Translations under genes and position numbers: made by a program
In this document: piece by piece, positions 7,207 through 12,698 of the stretch
Position numbering within the stretch: position 1 is the first letter of the stretch
How the letters are laid out: every line of letters begins with the position of its first letter
From: Achromobacter sp.
GTDB lineage: Bacteria; Pseudomonadota; Gammaproteobacteria; Burkholderiales; Burkholderiaceae_B
Length of the DNA stretch: 12,698 bases
NCBI GenBank assembly: GCA_003454835.1
Contig: DMTA01000136.1
Span: 1-12,698 of the forward strand
Reading direction: 5' to 3'
Notes under the pieces: model-generated
Seen by the model: only the letters and a program-made list of their open reading frames with translations
Database searches by the model: none
What the model was told of the DNA's origin: nothing

Positions 7207-8079
7207 ATGGCTTCCTACGCGTTTCGACTTCTCAACGTATTTGCGTCTTCCACGTTCAGCGGCAATCAGCTCTGCGTGTTTGAAGACGCCCGCGGCATGG
7301 ACGACGCCACCATGCTCAATCTCGCGGCGCAATTCAATCTGTCCGAGACCACGTTCATCCTGCCTTCTGAGCAGGCCGACGCGCGCGTGCGGGTCTTCAC
7401 ACCGGGCTTTGAAATGAAGTTCGCCGGGCATCCGGCCATCGGCACCGCGCAGGTCGTGCGCGACCTGCGGCAGACCGGCGACGCATTGACGCTGGAGTTC
7501 CAGGCGGGCGTCGTGCCGCTGTCTTGCACCGGCGACGCGTGGACCTTCACCGCGCCGTGTCCCGGCGGTGTCCGCACCGCGGCGCCCAAGCTGGATGCCG
7601 CCGCCATTGCCGAGCTGGTGGGGCTGGACAAGGACGATCTGCTGGCGGACCCCATCTGGGTAGACACCGGCGCGGACCAGTTGCTGGTGCCGCTTGCCAG
7701 CGTGAACGCGGTGCGCCGGGCCAAGCCGGACGCGTCGCTGCTCGGCCGCTGGCAGACCAGCAGCCTCGAACGCAAGTCGCTCTATGTGTTTGCATTCGAC
7801 GAAGGCAATGTCCAGGCGGATCGGCAGGTTGTCGTTGCCCGCTATTTCTACGCCACGCCGGGCGGCGCGATCAACGAGGATCCCGGCACCGGTTCGGCTT
7901 GCGCCAACCTCGGCGGATGGCTGCTGCATCGCAAGGCTGCGCTGCCGGCGGGCGTGCTGGTGGAGCAGGGCGACCAGACCGGCCGCCCCTGCCGCCTGCA
8001 GCTGGATGTCTCGACCGATGGCCGCATCCAGGTGGGCGGGCGCGCGCTGGAAATCGGCCGTGGCGCCGTCACGGTGTAG
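7207..8079 (+). CDS. PhzF/YHI9-family isomerase or epimerase
   Basis: The 290-residue protein belongs to the PhzF family, which has a diaminopimelate-epimerase-like two-domain fold and acts on small cytoplasmic metabolites. Family marks are SGNQLCVF (18-25), the catalytic glutamate Glu47 in LSETTFI (equivalent to Glu45 of PhzF), the GHPAIGTA loop (74-81), and EDPGTGSA (224-231) in the second domain. The ATG at 7207 is the first start that gives the usual family N-terminus (SYAFRLLNVF). Upstream in-frame codons belong to the ftrD overlap region, and no clear ribosome site is visible. It lies 73 bases after ftrD but has no evident link to iron uptake. No phenazine genes are present, so a phenazine role is not implied; the substrate is unknown. 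Confidence 0.88.
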   Translation: MASYAFRLLNVFASSTFSGNQLCVFEDARGMDDATMLNLAAQFNLSETTFILPSEQADARVRVFTPGFEMKFAGHPAIGTAQVVRDLRQTGDALTLEFQAGVVPLSCTGDAWTFTAPCPGGVRTAAPKLDAAAIAELVGLDKDDLLADPIWVDTGADQLLVPLASVNAVRRAKPDASLLGRWQTSSLERKSLYVFAFDEGNVQADRQVVVARYFYATPGGAINEDPGTGSACANLGGWLLHRKAALPAGVLVEQGDQTGRPCRLQLDVSTDGRIQVGGRALEIGRGAVTV

Positions 8080-8120
8080 CAAAACGCGCATCCCAACACG
8101 CGCATGTAAAAGCCAAACGT

Positions 8121-8156
8121 GAAAACGGCGCCTGTGTTTGCACAGGCGCCGTTTTC
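8121..8156. terminator. Perfect hairpin between convergent genes, bidirectional terminator
   Basis: A perfect 16-bp inverted repeat, GAAAACGGCGCCTGTG (8121-8136) with CACAGGCGCCGTTTTC (8141-8156), has loop TTTG. The AAAA/TTTT ends give a T-run on both strands. It sits between the PhzF-family gene (ending 8079, plus) and the BON gene (ending 8188, minus), so it can end both transcripts. Confidence 0.88.
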
Positions 8157-8187
8157 AAATCAGGCGTCGATTAAATCGATGCCGTGA

Positions 8188-8526
8188 TTACTTGCGGTTC
8201 TTGGCCGGATCAACCTTGATGTTGTTCTTGACCTGCTTGACGCCTTCGACGCCACGGGCGACCTTGGCGGCATGATCCGCTTCGGCAGCGGTGCCCACGG
8301 TGCCGGTCAGCGTGGCTTCGCCGTTGTTGGTTTCGACGGCGATTTCCAGTGCGCTCAGCTGCTTGTCGGCAACAAAGGCGGCCTTGACCTTGGTGGTCAC
8401 GGTGGCGTCGGACGCGTATTCACCCACGGACTGTTTCGGCTTGCCGTCATCGGCGGCAAAAGCCATGGAAGTGAAGACAGCGCCAGTACCCAGTGCGGCG
8501 GCGGCGATCAGCTTGCGAATTTCCAT
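8188..8526 (-). CDS. Secreted BON-domain protein (OsmY-like)
   Basis: The 112-residue precursor has a signal peptide ending AFA before ADDG (cleavage after residue 24) and one BON domain (about 37-106). The domain shows the usual pattern: DATVTTKVKAAF, then the NGEATLTGTV strand with its central glycine, then VEGVKQVKNNIKV. BON domains are thought to bind phospholipid or other surfaces. OsmY-type proteins are periplasmic and induced by osmotic or stationary-phase stress. OsmY itself has two BON domains; this protein has one. A strong ribosome site, AAGGAG on the minus strand (about 8535-8540), stands 7-8 bases before the start. It is the last gene of a three-gene minus-strand cluster with DUF1328 and CsbD proteins, 74 bases after the former. 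The domain call is firm; the role is inferred. Confidence 0.9.
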   Translation of the reverse strand: MEIRKLIAAAALGTGAVFTSMAFAADDGKPKQSVGEYASDATVTTKVKAAFVADKQLSALEIAVETNNGEATLTGTVGTAAEADHAAKVARGVEGVKQVKNNIKVDPAKNRK

Positions 8527-8600
8527 AGTAATGCTCCTTTTTCTAGGTGTTCAGCGCGTTCAGGACGCTATGACGATCTACAAATGCTCAGATGCGGGTT

Positions 8601-8765
8601 CTATTTCTTGCGGAAGGCGCCGCCCAGAATGGACAGCAGAGCCAGGACCAGAAAGACGAAGAACAGGATCTTGGCAATCCCCGCGGCGCCGGCGGCGATG
8701 CCGCCGAACCCCAGGACAGCCGCGATGATCGCGATAACGAAGAAAACTACGGCGTAATGCAACAT
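8601..8765 (-). CDS. DUF1328/UPF0391 small membrane protein (YtjA-like), 54 aa
   Basis: A short gene on the minus strand encodes 54 residues starting [20 protein letters not shown] and ending FRKK. It has two hydrophobic helices (about 4-20 and 30-48) separated by a Gly/Ala-rich turn [12 protein letters not shown]. This matches the DUF1328 family (E. coli YtjA), small inner-membrane proteins of unknown function often found beside CsbD, BON or other stress proteins. AGGAGA on the minus strand stands 7 bases before the ATG at 8765. The gap to the csbD-like gene upstream is 27 bases, so the two are probably in one transcript. No function is proven for the family. Confidence 0.9.
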   Translation of the reverse strand: MLHYAVVFFVIAIIAAVLGFGGIAAGAAGIAKILFFVFLVLALLSILGGAFRKK

Positions 8766-8792
8766 GTCAGCTTCTCCTGGTGGTTATAAGAA

Positions 8793-8993
8793 TCAGGGAT
8801 TGCGGTCGAAGAAGTCGCGGACTTCCTTTTGCGCCTCATCCTTGGTCTTGCCGTAGCGTTCCTGAATCAGACCTGCCAGGCGCTCGGCGTTGCCTTCGGT
8901 ACGGGTCAGTTCGTCGTCGGTGAGTTCACCCCAAGCCGCCTTGGCCTTGCCCGTCAGTTGCTTCCACTTTCCGGCGATGATGTCGTTGTTCAT
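8793..8993 (-). CDS. CsbD-family stress protein
   Basis: The 66-residue, highly charged, soluble helical protein has the CsbD signature: an N-terminal [20 protein letters not shown] (3-22), then GELTDDEL and a C-terminal region with RDFFDRNP. Named after Bacillus CsbD, a sigma-B general stress gene; in proteobacteria (E. coli YjbJ) members are abundant in stationary phase. The molecular role is unknown. A GAGAGG ribosome site lies about 6 bases before the ATG at 8993. It is the first gene of the minus-strand cluster, 27 bases ahead of the DUF1328 gene, downstream of a possible promoter at 9085-9114. Confidence 0.93.
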   Translation of the reverse strand: MNNDIIAGKWKQLTGKAKAAWGELTDDELTRTEGNAERLAGLIQERYGKTKDEAQKEVRDFFDRNP

Positions 8994-9084
8994 GGTGACC
9001 TCTCTCTGGTTACGTGCGGCGGCAGGTTCATGGCCTATGAAGCTGCCGGAACGCGTTGTGTTGGGAACTGATCAGCTAGGTTCT

Positions 9085-9114
9085 AAGCTACGAGTCGCCC
9101 CCTGGGGCTGTCAA
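9085..9114 (-). promoter_or_regulatory. Candidate promoter for the csbD-DUF1328-BON cluster
   Basis: On the minus strand TTGACA (9114-9109) is followed after 18 bases by TAGCTT (9090-9085), about 90 bases before the csbD-like start. The -35 is perfect; the -10 keeps T1, A2 and T6 only. Stress genes of this kind often use an alternative sigma factor, so the true start may differ. Confidence 0.4.
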
Positions 9115-9128
9115 ACGACGCTGTGGAG

Positions 9129-9226
9129 AAATGTAACTGCGCCTCTGCGGAAAAAGGCCTGCATTTGAGACGAGAAATCGCGTCCCGGGCACATCAGGAT
9201 CGAGTTACATTTGAGCAACCATTTGA
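9129..9226. repeat. 10-bp inverted repeat and three CATTTGA copies in the csbD/lipoprotein intergenic region
   Basis: AAATGTAACT (9129-9138) and AGTTACATTT (9203-9212) are perfect reverse complements 64 bases apart. CATTTGAG occurs at 9162-9169 and 9208-9215, and CATTTGA at 9220-9226; the last two are 12 bases apart. The motifs are AT-rich within a GC-rich genome and lie just upstream of the csbD promoter candidate (minus strand). Together they could be binding sites for a response regulator; GTTACATTT resembles OmpR-type half-sites. The regulator is not known. The rest of the gene-free stretch 8994-9361 shows only the csbD promoter candidate and a TATAGT at 9307-9312 before the lipoprotein gene. 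Confidence 0.4.
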
Positions 9227-9361
9227 CCCCTTTTGTGCGCGGCTAGTAACCGATCCGCTCTCGAAAGCCAGCGTTGGCGCGGCTGGCCGGGCAGGGCGCA
9301 TGCCGGTATAGTCCACACGGAACCGGCTGGCGGTTCGACTCGCAAAGGGAGAAAAGCTCGC

Positions 9362-9481
9362 ATGACGAAACGACTTTGCAGCGCCATTTTGCTGGCGCTT
9401 GGTGCCGTGGCAGCCGTGGGATGCACGCACGTGACGGACCGGTACCAGGCCTCGGCGCCCGTCTCATCCCCGCACGGCTGA
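9362..9481 (+). CDS. Small putative lipoprotein, 39 aa
   Basis: An ATG at 9362 preceded by AAGGGAG (9345-9351) opens a 39-residue protein starting MTKRLCSAILLALGAVAAVGC. A basic start and hydrophobic stretch end in AAVGC, a weak lipobox (Ala rather than Leu at -3) with Cys21 as the acylated residue. The mature peptide would be only 19 residues (CTHVTDRYQASAPVSSPHG). A near-consensus -10 TATAGT (9307-9312) lies 50 bases upstream, with no clear -35. A bidirectional terminator follows 24 bases after the stop. I do not recognise the family; it resembles other tiny lipoproteins of unknown role. The combination of ribosome site, signal and terminator makes it likely to be a real gene. Confidence 0.65.
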   Translation: MTKRLCSAILLALGAVAAVGCTHVTDRYQASAPVSSPHG

Positions 9482-9497
9482 CGGCATAGCGAGACCG

Positions 9498-9536
9498 AAA
9501 AAAAAACGGGGCGCCTGGGGCGCCCCGTCTGTTTTT
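9498..9536. terminator. Bidirectional intrinsic terminator between lipoprotein gene and cphA
   Basis: A perfect 10-bp stem ACGGGGCGCC (9506-9515) / GGCGCCCCGT (9519-9528) with loop TGG is flanked by nine A on the left (9498-9506) and TTTTT on the right (9532-9536). It provides a T-run on either strand, ending the lipoprotein transcript (plus) and cphA (minus, stop at 9549). Confidence 0.92.
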
Positions 9537-9548
9537 CCGCCGCGCCGT

Positions 9549-12095
9549 TCAGGGCTGGGCGATGCGCTTGGCGATGTGGTCCAGCGCTTCTTCCACCTGA
9601 TCGACCAGGATCAGGCAAAGGTCGCCGGCATTCAGGCGCGCCAGCGCCGTGTCGATCGCCAGGAACTCGCCGTGGATCTCGTCGATCTGCGTAGTGCGGC
9701 TTGCGCCCACCAGGCCCTGCTGCAGCAGGGCAAGCACTTCCCCGTCCTCGCGGCCGCGTTGGCACTGGTCCTGGTAAAGCAGTACGTCGTCGAAGGCGGC
9801 GCCTAGGATTTCGGTCTGCATGCGGATGTCTTCGTCGCGGCGGTCGCCCGCGCCGCTGATGACGACCGAGCGGCGGTTGGCCGGCATGGCGTCCACGGCA
9901 CGCACCAACGCCTGGATGGCGTCGGGGTTGTGGCCGTAGTCGGCGATTACCGTGGCGCCGCGGTAGTCGAACACGTTGAAGCGGCCGGGAGCGGTCTGCG
10001 CGTCGTTGACGAACGTGGCCAGTCCGCGGCGCACGACATCCCAGCCCAGGTCCAGCGCCCATGCCGCCGCAATCGACGCCATTGCGTTCTCGACCTGGAA
10101 GGTGATCGTGCCGTTGCGGGTCAGCGGGATCTCGGCCAGCGGGAAACGCACTTCGTCGGCGCCTTGTGCCGCGACGATGGCATCGCCATCGCGATAGACC
10201 GAGCGCAGGCCCTGCGCGCGGTGCGTGGCCAGCACGGGATGGTTGCGGTCTTCGGCAAAGTAGGTGATCGAGCCCGGGCAGCTTGTGGCCATCTCGGCCA
10301 CGATGGGATCGGCCGCGTTCAGCACGGCCATGCCCGAGGGATGCACGTGCTGGACGATGACGCGCTTGACCACGGCCAGATCCTCGACCGTGCTGATGTA
10401 GCCGAGCCCCAGGTGGTCGCCCATGCCGATGTTGGTGACGATGGCGACGTTGCAGCGGTCGAACGCCAGGCCTTCGCGCAGGATGCCGCCGCGCGCGGTT
10501 TCGAACACCGCGGCATCCACGTCCGGGTGCATCAGCACGCTGCGCGCGCTGCGCGGGCCGCTGCAGTCGCCGGTGTCGATGCGCAGATTGTCGACGTACA
10601 CGCCGTCGGAGTTCGTCATGCCCACACGATTGCCGGCCGCGCCCAACAGGTGCGCGGTCAGGCGGACCGTGGTGGTCTTGCCGTTGGTGCCCGCGACGGC
10701 CACGACCGGAATGCGGCCGTCGTCGCCGTCCGCGAACATGTTGGCGATGATGGCTTCGCCCACTGCGCGGCCCTTGCCGAACGAGGGGTTCAGGTGCATG
10801 CGCAGGCCAGGCGCCGCGTTGACCTCGACGACGCCGCCGTGCTGGTCTTCCAGCGGGTACTGCACGGTCTCGGCGACCACGTCCACGCCGCAGATGTCCA
10901 GGCCGATCATGCGGGCCGCGGACACCGCGCGCGCCGCCATTTCGGGATGGACCTCGTCGGTCACGTCGGTGGCCGAGCCGCCGGTGCTCAGGTTGGCGTT
11001 GTTGCGCAGGAAGATCAGCGTGCCAGAGGGCGGCACGGAGTCGGCGTCAAATCCCTGCTTTTTCAGCGTCGCCAGCGCGATGTCGTCGAAACGGATCTTG
11101 GTGAGCGAGGTGGCGTGGCCGTCGCCGCGCAACGGGTCGGCGTTGACCTGATCGACCAGTTGGCGGATGGTCTGTTGCCCGTCGCCCGTCACCTGCGGGG
11201 GATCGCGGCGCGAGGCCGCGACCAGCGCGCCGCCCACCACCAGCAGGCGGAAATCGTGGCCCGGAATGTAGCGTTCGACGATGACCTCGGAGCTGATCTC
11301 TTCGGCGACTTCAAAGGCCTGGATCACGCGCTCGCGGGTTTCGATGTTGACCGCGACGCCCCGGCCCTGGCTGCCGTCGCGCGGCTTGACCACGACCGGG
11401 CCGCCCAGTTCCTGCGCCGCTTCCCAGGCTTCCTCGGCGGTCGTCACGGAACGACCCATCGGCACCGGCACGCCCGCGGCGTCCAGCAGCATCTTGGTCA
11501 GGTCCTTGTCCTGCGCGATGGATTCGGAGATGGCGCTGGTCAGGTCGGTTTCGGCCGCCTGGATGCGGCGCTGCTTGCTGCCCCAGCCGAACTGCACCAT
11601 GCTGCCTTGCGTGAGGCGGCGGTAGGGGATGTTGCGCGCCGTGGCGGCGTTCACGATAGAGCCGGTGCTGGGCCCCAGGCGCACGTCTTCGTCCAGCTCG
11701 CGCAGACGCTTCAGGGCGTCGGCAATGTCGAACGGCGTGTCGTCGAGCGCGGCGCGCACGAGATCCTGCGCCAGTTCCATCGCCAGCTTGCCGACTTCTT
11801 CTTCGCTGTACTCGACCACGACCTGGAACACGCCCGGCTCGATGGTGGAGGCGGTGCGGCCGAACGTGACGGGGCAGCCGGCATGCGCCTGCATTGTCAG
11901 CGCGACGATCTGCAGCACGTGGGCGATGGACACCGCGCCCTGGTGGCCTTCGGGGCGCAGCAGCCCGGTTTGCGGCAGCCGCGCGCGCAGGCGGGCTTCG
12001 AAGCCGGAGGCCGGCATCAGTCCGGCGGCGCTCTGTTGCATGCCGATGGTGCCGCCGGTGTAGAGCACCAGCAGGCGTTCGATTGATTGGTTCAC
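9549..12095 (-). CDS. cphA: Cyanophycin synthetase with an asparaginase-like N-terminus (apparent fusion)
   Basis: CphA builds cyanophycin, a poly-aspartate backbone with arginine side chains, using ATP, in the cytoplasm. Of 848 residues, about 37-160 are the CphA N domain (AGCPVTFGRT, LGPSTGSIV). About 165-450 are the ATP-grasp domain that adds arginine (Lys237, GSQGRG 241-246, VEVNAAPGLRMH). About 460-848 are the Mur-ligase-like domain that adds aspartate (GTNGKTTT 469-476, ARGGILREGL, DYGHNPDA, GDRRDED). The first 30 residues differ: LVLYTGGTIGMQ (9-20) and LMPASGFEARL (26-36) read as the start of a type I L-asparaginase, with its catalytic Thr13. The usual CphA opening (ALRGPN-type) is missing. 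GTG 12095 follows a strong GAGGAG (12106-12101). No second cphA or cyanophycinase gene is in view. The CphA call is firm; whether the altered protein works is unknown. Confidence 0.93.
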   Translation of the reverse strand: MNQSIERLLVLYTGGTIGMQQSAAGLMPASGFEARLRARLPQTGLLRPEGHQGAVSIAHVLQIVALTMQAHAGCPVTFGRTASTIEPGVFQVVVEYSEEEVGKLAMELAQDLVRAALDDTPFDIADALKRLRELDEDVRLGPSTGSIVNAATARNIPYRRLTQGSMVQFGWGSKQRRIQAAETDLTSAISESIAQDKDLTKMLLDAAGVPVPMGRSVTTAEEAWEAAQELGGPVVVKPRDGSQGRGVAVNIETRERVIQAFEVAEEISSEVIVERYIPGHDFRLLVVGGALVAASRRDPPQVTGDGQQTIRQLVDQVNADPLRGDGHATSLTKIRFDDIALATLKKQGFDADSVPPSGTLIFLRNNANLSTGGSATDVTDEVHPEMAARAVSAARMIGLDICGVDVVAETVQYPLEDQHGGVVEVNAAPGLRMHLNPSFGKGRAVGEAIIANMFADGDDGRIPVVAVAGTNGKTTTVRLTAHLLGAAGNRVGMTNSDGVYVDNLRIDTGDCSGPRSARSVLMHPDVDAAVFETARGGILREGLAFDRCNVAIVTNIGMGDHLGLGYISTVEDLAVVKRVIVQHVHPSGMAVLNAADPIVAEMATSCPGSITYFAEDRNHPVLATHRAQGLRSVYRDGDAIVAAQGADEVRFPLAEIPLTRNGTITFQVENAMASIAAAWALDLGWDVVRRGLATFVNDAQTAPGRFNVFDYRGATVIADYGHNPDAIQALVRAVDAMPANRRSVVISGAGDRRDEDIRMQTEILGAAFDDVLLYQDQCQRGREDGEVLALLQQGLVGASRTTQIDEIHGEFLAIDTALARLNAGDLCLILVDQVEEALDHIAKRIAQP
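12012..12095 (-). other. Remnant of type I L-asparaginase 5' end fused to cphA
   Basis: Residues 1-28 of the cphA reading frame (start GTG 12095) carry VLYTGGTIGM, the first active-site signature of cytoplasmic L-asparaginases (TGGTIG, nucleophile Thr13), followed by a QQSAAGLMPAS stretch like the asparaginase continuation. No other part of an asparaginase (for example the HGTDTM second active-site motif) is found in the window. The join to CphA appears to lie in or next to GFEARLR (31-37; 12005-11985), a string plausible in both parents. The ribosome site is inherited from the asparaginase gene. Seen directly: the motif and the continuous frame. Inferred: the origin by deletion. Confidence 0.75.
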
Positions 12096-12144
12096 ATGCG
12101 CTCCTCGCTCATTCGGCGCAGGCCATCAGGAATACGGCGGATGG

Positions 12145-12180
12145 GGCCAGCCCCGTGCGCGGTTGCGCAGAGGGCTGGCC
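12145..12180 (-). terminator. Hairpin after the AGCS symporter gene, weak terminator candidate
   Basis: A perfect 9-bp stem GGCCAGCCC (12145-12153) / GGGCTGGCC (12172-12180) encloses a smaller TGCGC/GCGCA stem. It lies 16 bases past the symporter stop on the minus strand. No T-run follows, so it may attenuate rather than stop reading into cphA. Confidence 0.45.
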
Positions 12181-12195
12181 GATCGCGGCGGAGCG

Positions 12196-12698
12196 TTAGC
12201 GGCGCTCGGTGGTGTCCGGCGTGGCGGACATGTTGGCCTTCCACACCGCCGGGTCGAGATCCAGGTCGGCGAAGTCCTTTGGATCGAGCACGGGTTGCTC
12301 GATGCCGGCGCGGATCTGGCGATCGTAGTCGCGCATCAGGCGCAGGCCGACCTTGAACAGCAGGGCCACGGCGATCAGGTTGGCGATGGCCAGCAGACCC
12401 ATGGTCACGTCGGCGAAGGCGAACACGGTGCCCAGGTCCTGCACCGAACCCCAGAGCACAAGGATGACCACCAGGATGCGGTAGATCACCACCGGCATGC
12501 GCTTCTCGGTGAAGAAGCCCAGCGCGTTTTCACCCAGGTAGTAGTTGTAGATCAGCGTGGTGAAGACGAACAGCAGCAGCGCGATGGTGATGAATACCCG
12601 ACCCCACTCGCCAACCACGGCCGCCATGGCGGTCTGCGTCAGCACCACACCGGCCTGGTCCATACCCGGCTCGTAGACGCCCGAGAGCAGGATGATCA
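12196..12698 (-). CDS. AGCS-family sodium:alanine/glycine symporter, C-terminal part
   Basis: The gene enters from the right edge on the minus strand and stops at 12196, leaving about 167 C-terminal residues. Hydrophobic helices and the YNYYLGENALGFF block are typical of the alanine or glycine:cation symporter family (AlsT/DagA/YaaJ). Further helices follow (VIYRILVVILVLWG; GLLAIANLIAVALLF), then a polar cytoplasmic tail with LDPKDFADLDLDPAVWKAN. These carriers take up alanine, glycine and sometimes other small amino acids with Na+. It stands 100 bases upstream of the fused cphA, in the same direction. The asparaginase gene whose start is preserved in cphA was therefore probably its original downstream neighbour. 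Exact substrate cannot be told from this fragment. Confidence 0.9.
   Translation of the reverse strand, partial: IILLSGVYEPGMDQAGVVLTQTAMAAVVGEWGRVFITIALLLFVFTTLIYNYYLGENALGFFTEKRMPVVIYRILVVILVLWGSVQDLGTVFAFADVTMGLLAIANLIAVALLFKVGLRLMRDYDRQIRAGIEQPVLDPKDFADLDLDPAVWKANMSATPDTTERR

Noticed and set aside
5541..7208. A 555-codon open frame on the minus strand opposite ftrC/ftrD
   Set aside because: Composition is Arg/Gln/His-rich low-complexity, no domain is seen, and it opposes two well-supported membrane protein genes.
9930..12086. A 718-codon open frame on the plus strand opposite cphA
   Set aside because: It is rich in Arg, Ala, His, Gly and Val with no recognisable domain. It is the antisense shadow of cphA, whose frame has clear catalytic motifs and codon bias.
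1..12698. CRISPR arrays, tRNA or rRNA genes, insertion sequences, prophage or defence genes
   Set aside because: No regular repeat-spacer pattern, cloverleaf, transposase, terminal inverted repeats or phage genes were seen. Apart from the cphA fusion the window reads as ordinary chromosomal sequence.

Overview
The window is GC-rich and every stretch of more than about 400 bases carries a gene. Gene content and protein sequences point to a betaproteobacterium of the Alcaligenaceae, close to Achromobacter or Bordetella. The evidence is a PhaB nearly identical in its core to the Cupriavidus-type acetoacetyl-CoA reductase, a PhaR of the 'KKYPNRRLYDT' type, a Bordetella-type FtrABCD ferrous iron system and a beta-proteobacterial CphA. 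This placement is an inference from the sequence; no database was searched.

Layout, left to right. (1) Positions 1-428 hold the 3' end of a pgeF/YfiH (DUF152) gene. (2) Positions 553-3689 are a polyhydroxyalkanoate block on the plus strand: phaC (class I synthase), phaB (acetoacetyl-CoA reductase) and phaR (PHA-responsive repressor). There is no thiolase gene (phaA) between them. A strong intrinsic terminator follows phaR. (3) Positions 3912-7133 are a four-gene ferrous iron uptake operon, ftrABCD: periplasmic P19-type protein, cupredoxin-fold protein, FTR1 permease and membrane polyferredoxin. A possible Fur box lies in its leader. (4) Positions 7207-8079 hold a PhzF-family epimerase/isomerase gene, ended by a perfect 16-bp hairpin that can serve both strands. 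(5) On the minus strand, 8993 down to 8188 is a small stress-type cluster: CsbD-like protein, a 54-aa DUF1328 membrane protein and a secreted BON-domain protein. (6) A 368-bp intergenic region carries the csbD promoter candidate, a 10-bp inverted repeat and three CATTTGA copies. It is followed by a 39-aa lipoprotein gene on the plus strand. (7) On the minus strand come a cyanophycin synthetase gene (12095 to 9549) and, upstream of it, the 3' end of an AGCS-family sodium:amino-acid symporter gene.

The most unusual feature is the N-terminus of the cyanophycin synthetase. Its first 30 or so residues are not the usual CphA start. They read as the N-terminus of a type I L-asparaginase, including the catalytic TGGTIG motif, and are joined in frame to an otherwise complete CphA at the sequence GFEARLR. 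This looks like a gene fusion made by deletion, or else an assembly join. If real, a polymer synthetase that uses Asp and Arg is now translated from the start signals of an asparaginase gene lying next to an amino-acid symporter.

The storage-polymer theme (PHA at one end, cyanophycin at the other) is probably coincidental. The blocks are separated by terminators and strand changes and look independently regulated.
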